Assembly (NCBI GenBank): GCA_041675005.1
Contig: JBAYUQ010000002.1
Location: 1 to 64,000 of the forward strand
Direction: 5' to 3'
Source of the DNA: PGYR01 sp041675005
GTDB lineage: Bacteria; Bacteroidota; Ignavibacteria; Kapaibacteriales; UBA2268
Length of the DNA stretch: 64,000 nucleotides
Below the pieces are notes generated by a model. The model was given only the letters and a program-made list of their open reading frames with translations. It was not told the origin of the DNA and ran no database searches. Made by a program: the position numbers and the translations under genes. This document shows, piece after piece, positions 8,203 to 17,208 of this stretch. The first letter of the stretch is position 1; the number at the start of each line of letters is the position of its first letter.

Positions 8203-9234
8203 ATGAAAATAGCAGTAGTTATGGGGGGCATCTCTCCCGAAAGAAACATCTCCCTATTTGGTGGGAAAGCAATATATAATGCATTAATCAGAAAAGGTCA
8301 TGAAGTACTTGCCGTTGATCCTGCCCAAGGAGTTAAAGGTGTATTCGATATTAATTCTTTAGAAATCAGTAACTCCCCTATTGGCATAGAAGAGCTAAGC
8401 AAATACGACAGACGTGAATTAATTAATTGTATCAATTCCGATATATTTGATGGTGTTGATTGTGTATTTTTATTACTCCATGGTGAAAATGGCGAAGATG
8501 GACTTGTACAATCACTTCTTGAATTGAGAGGCATACCATATACTGGCTCTGGAGTCAAATCCTCTTCCCTATCTATGGATAAAATGACTAGTAAAATGCT
8601 ATTTGCACAAGCTGGTGTTCCTACCCCACCTTGGTCTGTTGTAGATAAGGATAGTATAGGTGATTTGGATTTGCTCGAGTCTATTAGACGTGAACTAGGA
8701 AGAGCAATCGTAGTAAAACCAATCAATCAAGGTTCGGCTGTAGGTGTTACTGTTATACAAGATGGTAATTTAGATGATTTGTCAGAAGCAATCAAACTAG
8801 CTTCTGAATTTTCACATGAGATACTTCTAGAGACTTATATACCTGGTAAAGAGATTACTGTTGCAATATTAGACCACGAAGCACTTCCAGTGATTGAAAT
8901 TAAGCCCGATGAAGGATATTATGATTTTATACATAAATATACAAAAGGTAAAACAGAGTATATTTGCCCAGCAGAACTAGAAGATCATGTATTTGCATTT
9001 TCACAAAGTATTTCATTGGATGCAGCCGCTGCTTGTGGTATAAGTGACTATTGCCGTGTAGATTTGAGAGTGACACCTGAAGGTCAGATATTTTGTCTAG
9101 AAGTTAATACGATACCCGGATTCACAGAATTATCGCTCTTCCCTATGGCTGCAAAAAGTTATGGTATAGAATTCGACAATTTATGTGAAAAATTAATTGA
9201 ATTAGGAATAGAAAGCTATAAAAGAGGAAAATAA
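8203..9234 (+). CDS. ddl: D-alanine--D-alanine ligase
   Basis: 343 residues from the ATG at 8203; a TTG two codons upstream (8197) also opens the frame but is less likely. The ATP-grasp D-Ala ligase motifs are present: LLHGENGEDG, the YTGSGVKSSSLSMDK segment, KPINQGSAVGV and EVNTIPGFTELSLFP. The enzyme joins two D-alanines for peptidoglycan precursor synthesis in the cytoplasm. It is followed after one base by the PfkB-family kinase, so the pair is cotranscribed. Length and motifs are standard. Confidence 0.95.
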   Translation: MKIAVVMGGISPERNISLFGGKAIYNALIRKGHEVLAVDPAQGVKGVFDINSLEISNSPIGIEELSKYDRRELINCINSDIFDGVDCVFLLLHGENGEDGLVQSLLELRGIPYTGSGVKSSSLSMDKMTSKMLFAQAGVPTPPWSVVDKDSIGDLDLLESIRRELGRAIVVKPINQGSAVGVTVIQDGNLDDLSEAIKLASEFSHEILLETYIPGKEITVAILDHEALPVIEIKPDEGYYDFIHKYTKGKTEYICPAELEDHVFAFSQSISLDAAAACGISDYCRVDLRVTPEGQIFCLEVNTIPGFTELSLFPMAAKSYGIEFDNLCEKLIELGIESYKRGK

Positions 9235-9235
9235 A

Positions 9236-10225
9236 ATGATGAACAAAGATATAAAACTATGTGGAATAGGTAATGCACTTGTTGACATGCAATTCGAAGT
9301 TACCGAAAAAGAGATAAGCGATTTAGGATTAGAAAAAGGTACAATGACTTTAGTAGTCGATGATGTACAAGAGACTGTTCTAAAAATGATGGGTAATAGA
9401 ACTAAGTACGTTTCGAGTGGAGGTTCTGCAGCGAACACGATAATTGCTTTTTCTAGTTTCGGTGGTAAGGCAGCTTATAAGACAATGATTGGTGAAGATG
9501 AAGATGGTGTTTTCTATGTGGATGAATTTCAAGATTTGGGTATTATATTAGACGCTCCTATTGACGATGATGATCATACTGGTAGATGTCTAGTCCTCAT
9601 TACACCTGATTCAGAACGCACAATGTTAACTTCATTAGGTGCAACTCAGAATTACAAAAAGGATTTCGTATCTGATGATCTTATTAAAAGATCAGAATGG
9701 TTATATATAGAAGGTTACAAATTAACTGATGATATTGGATACGAAGCAGTATTACATGCTTGCCATGTAGCAAAAAAGTATGATACCAAAATAGCTTTAA
9801 CTTTTTCAGATAAATTCATAATTGATTTATTCAAAGACAGACTGAATGAAATAGCATTATTATCTGATTTGATTTTCTGTAATGAAACTGAAGGTATGGC
9901 ATTTACTGGAGCTAATAATCCAGAGAAAGCTTTAAGCTCACTTGAAAAATCTTTCAAAAACATTGCATTTACTAAAAGTGCTAATGGTTCGATTATATCT
10001 TGGGAAGGGGAACAATACGAGATACCATCTTACAAAGCGAAACCTGTAGATAGTACTGGGGCTGGAGATATGTATGCTGGTGGTTTCTTCTATGGCTTAG
10101 TATATGGCGGTTCGATTGAGAAAGCTGGTAATTTAGCTTCTCTTGCTGCGAGTAAAGTAGTCAGTCAGCACGGTGCAAGATTAAAATCAAGCCACACAAA
10201 ATTATATTCAAAAATTTATTCATAA
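9236..10225 (+). CDS. PfkB-family carbohydrate kinase, adenosine kinase-like
   Basis: 329 residues with both PfkB signatures: the N-terminal substrate/glycine segment SSGGSAANTIIAFSSFGGKAA and the C-terminal DSTGAGDMYAGGFFYGL, where GAGD holds the catalytic Asp. The N terminus (GIGNALVDMQFEV) is of the adenosine kinase/ribokinase-like type common in FCB bacteria. It probably phosphorylates adenosine or a related nucleoside or sugar with ATP. The start is an ATG one base after the ddl stop, with AGAGGAAA upstream; a second ATG follows immediately at 9239. Confidence 0.85.
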   Translation: MMNKDIKLCGIGNALVDMQFEVTEKEISDLGLEKGTMTLVVDDVQETVLKMMGNRTKYVSSGGSAANTIIAFSSFGGKAAYKTMIGEDEDGVFYVDEFQDLGIILDAPIDDDDHTGRCLVLITPDSERTMLTSLGATQNYKKDFVSDDLIKRSEWLYIEGYKLTDDIGYEAVLHACHVAKKYDTKIALTFSDKFIIDLFKDRLNEIALLSDLIFCNETEGMAFTGANNPEKALSSLEKSFKNIAFTKSANGSIISWEGEQYEIPSYKAKPVDSTGAGDMYAGGFFYGLVYGGSIEKAGNLASLAASKVVSQHGARLKSSHTKLYSKIYS

Positions 10226-10250
10226 AATAAATCTATCTCAAAAAAACAGC

Positions 10251-11564
10251 ATGAAAAGAATCATTTTAGTATTAATTTTCCTTTCGCCTATTCTTACTTA
10301 TAGTCAAGGAATGACATTTGACCAATTCGCAAATAAAATTCAAAAATATTTTGACAATAAACTAATTGCCGATTTGGAAAGTGCATTACCACCTGAAGGT
10401 GGATATCAAATTTGGGGTTGGGATGTAGGAGATTTCACTGGCGATGGTTATTATGATGTAGCTTTTTCTGTTCGTTACAAAAGTGACAAAGGAAAAATCA
10501 TAAGAGCATTTATGTATGCTGATATAGAGGGATATTTGAAGGAAGTCGCGAGTTTCAAATATGAATTCTTTGAAATACCGCTTGAAATAGGGGTAGTAGT
10601 CAGAGATAATATATGTTATATCACTCAAAAGCATAAGCAATTCAATTGGACCATTTGGGGATATTCTTTTCAAAATGGAAATCTAATTAAAGTAGATGAG
10701 TTTAATACTGAAAAAGACGGTAAATTTACCAAGGAAAGCTATAGAAATTATGTCACTTTGAGGAATAATGAAAAATATATGAAAACTTCATCTAGTGATA
10801 TAGACTATAAAATTGATTTTGTAACTCTACCCTCTTACCCTCGGGGAAAAATTATATATGACGGTTATTCAAATAAGATATATAATAATGAAGTAAAATA
10901 TGTTAGTAAAGGTGCTTTTGATTGGAAGGGAGCAGAAGATGCTTCATTTAAAATTAGTTCCTCATATGACAGTGAGTTTGTTTACTTTTCTATTGATATA
11001 GTAGATGATAAAGTTGTAAGCCCAGATTGCGACGACTGCGTTGGTGACTATGTTGATATCTGGATTGACAGTAAACCTTTAGAAACAGATAAAGTGTATT
11101 ATTTTCTAAATAGAAAAATTGAATTATCTGAAGATAAATTAGATGGCTACTTCAATATTGCTATATATCCAGGTGATTTCTTTGAAAAGATGCCTTATGT
11201 ACAGTTAAGAACTTCAGACAAAGATAAAGCAGAAGTCAAAGAAGCTAGCCAAACTATCAATGCATCGTCAACATTAACTGAAAATGGATATAATATAAGA
11301 GTTAAATTACCAATATCTCTAATTGGTTTGACAACAATAGATGAAAAAAAGTATTATGAAGTACCTTGCACATTCATAGTCCATGACATTGACAATTCTT
11401 ATAGACCTGAAGAAGAATCACAAATAGCAACAACTAATACTGATGCTATTGATGCACCTTCTTACGGTACTTTGATGATAGTACCTCCAGATAAGTGGTA
11501 TGGAGCAGTTAAGAATATATATACAGACAAGATATTGAATTATCTTAATAAATACGGCTTATAA
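10251..11564 (+). CDS. Secreted protein with CBM9-like domain
   Basis: 437 residues with a signal peptide (about 1-18, ends TYSQ). The first half contains a VGDFTGDGYYDVAFSV stretch resembling a calcium-binding FG-GAP/VCBS-type repeat. The second half (about 205-410) contains FKISSSYDSEFVYFSIDIVDDKV and DYVDIWIDSK, the pattern of CBM9-like carbohydrate-binding domains. There is no recognisable T9SS sorting domain, so it may stay in the periplasm. It follows the kinase gene by 25 bases and may be cotranscribed. Function unknown. Confidence 0.75.
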   Translation: MKRIILVLIFLSPILTYSQGMTFDQFANKIQKYFDNKLIADLESALPPEGGYQIWGWDVGDFTGDGYYDVAFSVRYKSDKGKIIRAFMYADIEGYLKEVASFKYEFFEIPLEIGVVVRDNICYITQKHKQFNWTIWGYSFQNGNLIKVDEFNTEKDGKFTKESYRNYVTLRNNEKYMKTSSSDIDYKIDFVTLPSYPRGKIIYDGYSNKIYNNEVKYVSKGAFDWKGAEDASFKISSSYDSEFVYFSIDIVDDKVVSPDCDDCVGDYVDIWIDSKPLETDKVYYFLNRKIELSEDKLDGYFNIAIYPGDFFEKMPYVQLRTSDKDKAEVKEASQTINASSTLTENGYNIRVKLPISLIGLTTIDEKKYYEVPCTFIVHDIDNSYRPEEESQIATTNTDAIDAPSYGTLMIVPPDKWYGAVKNIYTDKILNYLNKYGL

Positions 11565-11601
11565 AGTAGTAGTATATGTTTATAATTTATTTAGCTATTT
11601 A

Positions 11602-11633
11602 TTTTGAACTTGAGATAAAAGTAGCTAATTTTG
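11602..11633 (+). promoter_or_regulatory. Promoter of the ATP synthase operon
   Basis: TTTTG (11602-11606), 19 bases, TAATTTTG (11626-11633). The layout is identical to that of the tRNA-Asn promoter and fits the Bacteroidota sigma consensus. Initiation would be near 11640, about 27 bases before the atpZ ATG. Confidence 0.75.
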
Positions 11634-11666
11634 AAGCTATTTAAAATGCATTTATAAGTTCTTATT

Positions 11667-11906
11667 ATGAATAAAGATAAGCAAAATAGAGCAAATATAA
11701 TTAAAGAGCTGTCACCTTATATGACTTTAGGTCTTGATTTCGCAATCACAATAGGATTATTTGCTTTATTAGGCTATTGGTTAGATGGCAAGTATGATAC
11801 TAAACCAATGTGGATGCTAATCTTATCTTTATTTGGTATAGTAGTAGCATTTTATAAGTTCTTTAAAGTAGTTTTAAAGAAGAAGAAAGTAACTCCGAAG
11901 GAATAG
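11667..11906 (+). CDS. atpZ: AtpZ-like F0F1-ATPase-associated membrane protein
   Basis: 79 residues with two transmembrane helices (about 20-40 and 47-68) joined by a GYWLDGKYDTKP loop, and a lysine-rich tail. The AtpZ/AtpI superfamily shows this LLGYWLDxxxxTxP motif and has been linked to cation transport or assembly of the c-ring. It is the first gene of the atp operon and is followed directly by the next small membrane protein. Confidence 0.8.
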   Translation: MNKDKQNRANIIKELSPYMTLGLDFAITIGLFALLGYWLDGKYDTKPMWMLILSLFGIVVAFYKFFKVVLKKKKVTPKE

Positions 11907-12188
11907 ATGTTAATCTCTATAACTATAGGAATAGCATTAAGTCTATTTGGATTTCTTTTTTCAATATTTTCTACAAAGCTTAGTCTAAGAAAAGAAGAAT
12001 GGTCAGATTTTAGTATGTTCTATTGGACATCAGTAATGATAAAATTTGGACTTCTTTTATTAGGACTAATAGTTTTTATGTTTGTAATAGAGATGGACAA
12101 AGTTCCACTATTACTTAGTTTTATGATTTCATATTTATTTTTTTTGATAATTGAGGTTATTTATCTCAACAAAACAAAAAAGATTTAG
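11907..12188 (+). CDS. Small membrane protein in atpI position
   Basis: 93 residues with four hydrophobic segments and the FSTKLSLRKEEWSDFSMFYWTS loop. Sequence similarity to AtpI is not obvious. Position between atpZ and atpB, size and hydrophobicity are those of the second accessory ATP synthase gene (AtpI/Urf2-like), which helps c-ring assembly. The ATG follows the atpZ stop without a gap. Assignment rests on synteny. Confidence 0.65.
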   Translation: MLISITIGIALSLFGFLFSIFSTKLSLRKEEWSDFSMFYWTSVMIKFGLLLLGLIVFMFVIEMDKVPLLLSFMISYLFFLIIEVIYLNKTKKI

Positions 12189-12225
12189 TAATTTTGCAAC
12201 TGAAAATAACAACAAGGCAGAATAA

Positions 12226-13239
12226 ATGTCAGCTACTGAGAATACAGAACACTTAGAAAAAGAATTAATTACCGAAGTTGATACATCAGCTCATGGAACA
12301 GAAGAAACTGCTCATAAGGAAGAAAGCCCTGTAACTCAGATTCTTAATGACCTTGGTGATCACGAAGAATTTAGTTTTGGTCCTCTTCACGCAGATATTT
12401 TACCAGTGATACTTTATGATGAAGGTCAATTCCATTTTTATGGAAACAGATCTAGTATGGAAGCTTCTGGTGATTATGTAATGGAACATCATCACGTAGT
12501 TAGAGCTACTGATCATCAAGCCCCCGATATGAATTTATCTATTACTAATATGGTAGCTTTCCAATGGATGGCAATGATATTATTAGTAATTCTATTTTTT
12601 ACAGTCTCTAAAAAAGCAAAAAAATCTGGTGAAAAAGCCCCTAGTGGTGTTCATAATTTCTTTGAATCAATAATAGTCTTTGTTAGAGATGATATAGTTC
12701 AGCCTAATATTGCTGGAAATGCAGGCGTAAGGTTACTACCTTATTTCTTGGCATTGTTCATGTTTATACTTGTATTAAATTTAATAGGTTTACTACCAGG
12801 TGGACACACGGCAACTGGTACTATTGGTGTAACAGCTGCATTGGCTATTACAGCTTTTTTAGTAATAAATTATACAGCTATTAGAGAATCAGGGATTGGT
12901 GCATGGTTTCATCACTTATTAGGTGGAGCTCCTGTTTGGTTAGCGCCTTTGATGATACCTATAGAAATAGCTTCAATGTTTATAAAGCCTTTCTCTCTTA
13001 CTATAAGACTATTTGCAAATATGGTAGCAGGACATACAGTACTATTCTCATTAATGGGTTTACTATTTGTATTTCAATCTTTCTTCGTAGCACCAGCAAT
13101 AGTTGGGTTTGCTACATTTATTAATTTACTAGAATTGCTTGTTGCTTTCTTACAAGCATATATTTTCACTATGCTAACAGCTATATTTGTTGGATTAGCA
13201 ATTGGTGAACATAGTCATGATCAAGAACACGCTCATTAA
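12226..13239 (+). CDS. atpB: ATP synthase F0 subunit a
   Basis: 337 residues, longer than the enterobacterial protein because of an N-terminal extension of about 110 residues rich in Glu and His (for example VMEHHHVVRATDHQ). The membrane part has at least five helices and the essential arginine in PFSLTIRLFANMVAGH. It forms the proton half-channels that contact the c-ring. The long His/Glu-rich extension is common in FCB a subunits and probably lies on the periplasmic side after a leader or membrane anchor. A -7-like TAATTTTG at 12189-12196 may mark an internal promoter. Confidence 0.94.
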   Translation: MSATENTEHLEKELITEVDTSAHGTEETAHKEESPVTQILNDLGDHEEFSFGPLHADILPVILYDEGQFHFYGNRSSMEASGDYVMEHHHVVRATDHQAPDMNLSITNMVAFQWMAMILLVILFFTVSKKAKKSGEKAPSGVHNFFESIIVFVRDDIVQPNIAGNAGVRLLPYFLALFMFILVLNLIGLLPGGHTATGTIGVTAALAITAFLVINYTAIRESGIGAWFHHLLGGAPVWLAPLMIPIEIASMFIKPFSLTIRLFANMVAGHTVLFSLMGLLFVFQSFFVAPAIVGFATFINLLELLVAFLQAYIFTMLTAIFVGLAIGEHSHDQEHAH

Positions 13240-13299
13240 GATTATTAAATTAGAAACAAATTTTTATTTTTCATTCAAATATATTTTAGAGGTCATTAA

Positions 13300-13521
13300 A
13301 TGGAAGGATTAGGATTATTCGGTGCAGGAATCGGTGCAGGTATATCTGTACTTGGTGCAGGCTTAGGTATTGGTCGTTTAGCAGCATCAGCTTTAGAAGC
13401 TGCTGGTCGTCAACCTGAAGCAGCTGGCGATCTTAGAACAACTATGATCATTGCAGCGGCACTTATTGAGGGTGTTGCATTCTTTGCTTTGGTTATCTGT
13501 TTGTTGATGGCAATTGCTTAA
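13300..13521 (+). CDS. atpE: ATP synthase F0 subunit c
   Basis: 73 residues, two glycine/alanine-rich helices. The polar loop is GRQPE (36-40) and the ion-binding carboxylate is E57 in AALIEGVAFFAL. The Ser/Thr pair that follows the carboxylate in sodium-type rings (as in Ilyobacter) is replaced by GV, so proton coupling is the likelier reading. A terminator-like hairpin lies just after the stop. Confidence 0.95.
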   Translation: MEGLGLFGAGIGAGISVLGAGLGIGRLAASALEAAGRQPEAAGDLRTTMIIAAALIEGVAFFALVICLLMAIA

Positions 13522-13531
13522 TAATGATATT

Positions 13532-13562
13532 GGAACTCCCTACTATTGGGAGTTCTATTTTT
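13532..13562 (+). terminator. Intra-operon terminator-like hairpin between atpE and atpF
   Basis: GAACTCCC (13533-13540) and GGGAGTTC (13548-13555) pair perfectly around a 7-base loop, followed by TATTTTTTA. It lies 11 bases after atpE and 32 before atpF. Partial termination here would raise atpE expression relative to downstream subunits, as the c-ring needs. Confidence 0.75.
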
Positions 13563-13594
13563 TAATGAAAAAGAATTTAAAACTAGGTGTTTAG

Positions 13595-14089
13595 ATGCAA
13601 GATATAATGAATGTCAATCCGGGATTAATTTTCTGGTCACTAATTAACTTTAGTATTTTGCTATTTATTCTTTCTAAGTTTGCTTTCCCTGCAATGAAAA
13701 AATCACTTCAAAGCAGAGAAGAAGGTATCAAGAATGCAATAGATGAAGCAAATGCTTTGAATGAAAAAGCACAAAAATTATTAGCTGAAAGTCAAGAAAA
13801 ATTAGACAATGCTCAAAAAGAAGTTTCTGAGATATTATCAACTGCTAAAAACTTAGCTGAACAAAATATCCAGAAAGCAAACGAAGAAGCTGAAAAGAGC
13901 AAAAATCAAAAAATCGAAGAGGCTAAAAGAGAAATTGAAAGAAGCAAAAATGACGCTATAAGTGAACTTAGAAATGAAGTTGCTGATTTAGTTGTTACAG
14001 CTACTGAAAAAATCTTGGAAGTAAAACTAGATAAAGACAGCCATCTAAAGTTGGCTAAGGAACAAATAGAAAAATTACCTAAGAACTAA
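13595..14089 (+). CDS. atpF: ATP synthase F0 subunit b
   Basis: 164 residues: one N-terminal membrane helix (about 10-28, GLIFWSLINFSILLFILSKF) followed by a long charged helix rich in Glu, Lys and Ala that forms the peripheral stalk dimer. A second possible start (Met5, in MNVNPG) cannot be excluded. It joins F0 to the delta subunit on F1. Standard length. Confidence 0.93.
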   Translation: MQDIMNVNPGLIFWSLINFSILLFILSKFAFPAMKKSLQSREEGIKNAIDEANALNEKAQKLLAESQEKLDNAQKEVSEILSTAKNLAEQNIQKANEEAEKSKNQKIEEAKREIERSKNDAISELRNEVADLVVTATEKILEVKLDKDSHLKLAKEQIEKLPKN

Positions 14090-14103
14090 TAAAGTATAAA
14101 ACA

Positions 14104-14640
14104 ATGCATGAGAAAAAAGTATCTTCCAGATATGCAAAAGCAATATATGGTTTAGCCAAAGAAAGTAACTTACAGGATACTGTTCTTTCAGATTTCACTT
14201 TGATTTTGAAAACAATAGCAGATTCGAAAGAACTAGGCAATCTAGTAGAAAGCCCTGTTGTTTCTAGCAAAAAGAAGTATGATATTTTCAAGGAAGTATT
14301 TGAAGATAGTATATCAGATACAACTTATAGATTTATAAAGTTATTAACTGAAAAATCTAGAGAGAACTTATTAGATGATATAGCTTATCAATACGAACTA
14401 ATATATAACGAAGCTAATAACAGACTTCCTGTTATCATCTATTCGGCAGTAGAATTGGACGAAGATGCTAAATCACAAATAATATCAAAGTTAACGGAAT
14501 GGACTAAAAAGACTATTCTTTCAGAATTTAAAGTTGACCCATCTATTAAAGGTGGCTTAAAAATTAAGATTAGTGATTGGGTATTTGATGCAAGTGTCCA
14601 AAACCAACTAGATAAGCTAAGAATAGCTCTAGCTGGATAA
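14104..14640 (+). CDS. atpH: ATP synthase F1 subunit delta
   Basis: 178 residues. The OSCP/delta signature is visible from the N terminus (SSRYAKAIYGLAKE) to the C-terminal segment DPSIKGGLKIKISDWVFDASVQNQLDKL. It links the b stalk to the top of the alpha/beta hexamer. It lies 14 bases after atpF in the operon. Confidence 0.93.
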   Translation: MHEKKVSSRYAKAIYGLAKESNLQDTVLSDFTLILKTIADSKELGNLVESPVVSSKKKYDIFKEVFEDSISDTTYRFIKLLTEKSRENLLDDIAYQYELIYNEANNRLPVIIYSAVELDEDAKSQIISKLTEWTKKTILSEFKVDPSIKGGLKIKISDWVFDASVQNQLDKLRIALAG

Positions 14641-14677
14641 TAAAGAAATTCAAAAAATAAATATTAAGGTTAATTAA

Positions 14678-16231
14678 ATGGCAAACGTAAAACCAGAAGA
14701 AATATCAGCGATATTACGCCGCCAATTATCAGGATTCGAAAATGAAGCGGATCTATACGAAACAGGAACAGTGTTACAAGTAGGTGACGGTGTTGCTCGT
14801 GTGTATGGTCTTAATCACGTTATGGCATCGGAGCTTGTAGAGTTCCCGAATGGCGTAATGGGTATGGTATTAAACCTAGAAGAAGATAATGTCGGAGTAG
14901 TACTATTCGGTGATGATAGATTAGTAAAAGAAGGTGATACTGTTAAGAGAACTAAGAAAATCGCTTCAGTTCCTGTCGGTAATGAATTACTTGGAAGAGT
15001 AGTGAACCCTCTTGGTTTAGCAATCGATGGTAAAGGAGATATCAAAACTCCTCAAAACTTCCCAATTGAAAGAAAAGCACCTGGTGTTATGAAAAGACAA
15101 CCAGTAACTGAACCATTACAAACTGGTGTCAAAGCAATTGATGCATTGATTCCAATTGGTAGAGGTCAAAGAGAGCTTATAATCGGTGATAGACAAACTG
15201 GTAAGACAGCTCTTGCCATTGATACTATTATTAATCAAAAATACACACATTCAGAAGAAGCCAAAGCACTTGGAATAGATCCTGTTTTCTGTATTTATGT
15301 TGCTATTGGTCAAAAAGGCTCAACTGTTGCAAACGTAGTTGCAATTTTAGAGAAAAATGGTGCAATGGAATATACTATTATTGTTGCTGCGAATGCTTCT
15401 GACCCTGCTCCCCTACAATTTATTGCGCCTTATTGCGGTGCATCTATGGGTGAGTTTTTCAGAGATAATGGTAAACATGCATTAATTATTTATGATGATT
15501 TGTCTAAACAAGCTGCGGCTTATAGACAAGTATCATTGCTACTAAGAAGACCTCCGGGACGTGAAGCATATCCTGGTGATGTATTCTACCTTCACTCGAG
15601 ATTATTAGAAAGAGCTGCAAAGCTATCTGACGCTGAAGGCGGCGGATCACTAACAGCGCTTCCAGTAATCGAAACTCAAGCTGGTGACGTATCTGCTTAT
15701 ATCCCGACAAACGTAATTTCTATTACAGATGGTCAGATATACTTAGAGCCAAATTTATTTAATGCTGGTGTTAGACCTGCTTTGAATATTGGTATTTCTG
15801 TATCGCGTGTAGGTGGTGCTGCTCAAATTAAAGCCATGAAAAAAGTATCAGGTCCATTAAAACTTGAATTAGCTCAATTTAGAGCTCTAGAAGCTTTTGC
15901 TAAATTTGGTTCCGATTTAGATAAATCTACTCAACAACAATTGAGAAGAGGTGCTGTACTAACTGAGATAATGAAACAAGGTCAGTATAAGCCTTTACCA
16001 ATTGACAAACAAATTGCACTGATTTATTCAGCTACATCTGGTATGTTAGATGATATTCCATTAGAATTTTTGAAAAGATATGAAAATGAATTTTTAGAAT
16101 TATTAGAAACTCAGCATTCAGACTTCTTACTCAAAATAAGAAAAGAAAAAGCTCTAACTGATGATATTAAATCTGAATTAGATAGCTTAATCGCTAAGTT
16201 TATTGAATCTTTCAAAAGAACAATAAACTAA
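14678..16231 (+). CDS. atpA: ATP synthase F1 subunit alpha
   Basis: 517 residues. Walker A is GDRQTGKT (about 170-177), the alpha/beta signature PALNIGISVSRVGG is intact, and the N-terminal EISAILRRQLSGFE and beta-barrel region are normal. This is the non-catalytic nucleotide-binding subunit. The ATG is preceded by AAGGTTAATTA. Only two bases separate its stop from the heptose epimerase gene, so that gene is read in the same transcript. The base composition of the conserved core is higher than in flanking genes, as expected for a constrained protein. Confidence 0.97.
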   Translation: MANVKPEEISAILRRQLSGFENEADLYETGTVLQVGDGVARVYGLNHVMASELVEFPNGVMGMVLNLEEDNVGVVLFGDDRLVKEGDTVKRTKKIASVPVGNELLGRVVNPLGLAIDGKGDIKTPQNFPIERKAPGVMKRQPVTEPLQTGVKAIDALIPIGRGQRELIIGDRQTGKTALAIDTIINQKYTHSEEAKALGIDPVFCIYVAIGQKGSTVANVVAILEKNGAMEYTIIVAANASDPAPLQFIAPYCGASMGEFFRDNGKHALIIYDDLSKQAAAYRQVSLLLRRPPGREAYPGDVFYLHSRLLERAAKLSDAEGGGSLTALPVIETQAGDVSAYIPTNVISITDGQIYLEPNLFNAGVRPALNIGISVSRVGGAAQIKAMKKVSGPLKLELAQFRALEAFAKFGSDLDKSTQQQLRRGAVLTEIMKQGQYKPLPIDKQIALIYSATSGMLDDIPLEFLKRYENEFLELLETQHSDFLLKIRKEKALTDDIKSELDSLIAKFIESFKRTIN

Positions 16232-16233
16232 AA

Positions 16234-17196
16234 ATGATAGTTATTACAGGTGGTGCAGGATTCATTGGATCCTGCCTACTTAAATACTTGAACGACCGTG
16301 GTAGAGATGATATTCTAATTGTTGACAATTTGGATACATCTGATAAATGGAAGAACTTAGTTGGAAAAAACTTTATAGATTATATTCCTAAGTATGATTT
16401 TATTAATTTCATTAATGAAATTGAAGAATCAAATTTAATAGAAGCAATATTTCATCTTGGCGCTTGTAGTTCTACTACTGAAGAAGATATGGATTATCTT
16501 TATGATAATAATTATAACTTTAGTAAAGATTTAGCTAGTTTTGCTATTGAGAACGATGTTAAGTTTATCTACGCTAGTAGTGCAGCTACTTATGGAATGG
16601 GAGAAAATGGATTTGATGATAACGAATTCAATGCCCTCTCCCCTCTTAACGGATACGGATTTTCTAAATATCTTTTTGATAGATGGCTTGTTAGAATGGG
16701 ACTTGATTCAGTATTCACTGGTTTTAAATTTTTCAATGTTTTTGGGCCGAATGAATATCATAAAGAGAGTATGACAAGTATGGTTTACAAATCATACCAA
16801 CAAATTCGAAGTTCAGGCAAAGTTAAATTATTTGAATCTAATGATAAGAATATAAAAGATGGTGATCAGAAACGTGATTTCATTTATGTAAAAGATATAT
16901 GTGAAGTTATGTTGGAAGCATTCGATAAGGAGTTAACCGGTATTTATAATTTGGGTACAGGTGAGGCAAATAGTTGGAATAAACTAGTTACAAATGTATT
17001 CAAAGCAATGGAAAAAGATACTCATATAGAGTATATTGAAATGCCTTCTCAATTGTCTAAACAATACCAAAACTTCACTCAAGCAAATATGAGTAAGTTC
17101 AGAGAGGCTGGATTTGTAACTCCTTTCACATCTTTAGAAGATTCAGTAAAAGATTATGTTCAGAATTATTTAAAAAAGAAAAATAAATATTTATAA
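16234..17196 (+). CDS. hldD: ADP-L-glycero-D-manno-heptose 6-epimerase, inside the atp operon
   Basis: 320 residues of the extended SDR family. It has the NAD(P)-binding GGAGFIGS at 6-13, the SSAATYG serine motif, the catalytic YGFSK (Y-x-x-x-K) and the RfaD-type N-terminal segment DNLDTSDKWKNLVGKNFIDYIPK. It converts ADP-D-glycero- to ADP-L-glycero-manno-heptose for the LPS inner core. Its gene lies 2 bases after atpA and 12 before atpG, splitting two F1 subunit genes, so expression must be tied to ATP synthase. The host therefore probably makes heptose-containing LPS. Confidence 0.92.
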   Translation: MIVITGGAGFIGSCLLKYLNDRGRDDILIVDNLDTSDKWKNLVGKNFIDYIPKYDFINFINEIEESNLIEAIFHLGACSSTTEEDMDYLYDNNYNFSKDLASFAIENDVKFIYASSAATYGMGENGFDDNEFNALSPLNGYGFSKYLFDRWLVRMGLDSVFTGFKFFNVFGPNEYHKESMTSMVYKSYQQIRSSGKVKLFESNDKNIKDGDQKRDFIYVKDICEVMLEAFDKELTGIYNLGTGEANSWNKLVTNVFKAMEKDTHIEYIEMPSQLSKQYQNFTQANMSKFREAGFVTPFTSLEDSVKDYVQNYLKKKNKYL

Positions 17197-17208
17197 TTTG
17201 AAATTACT

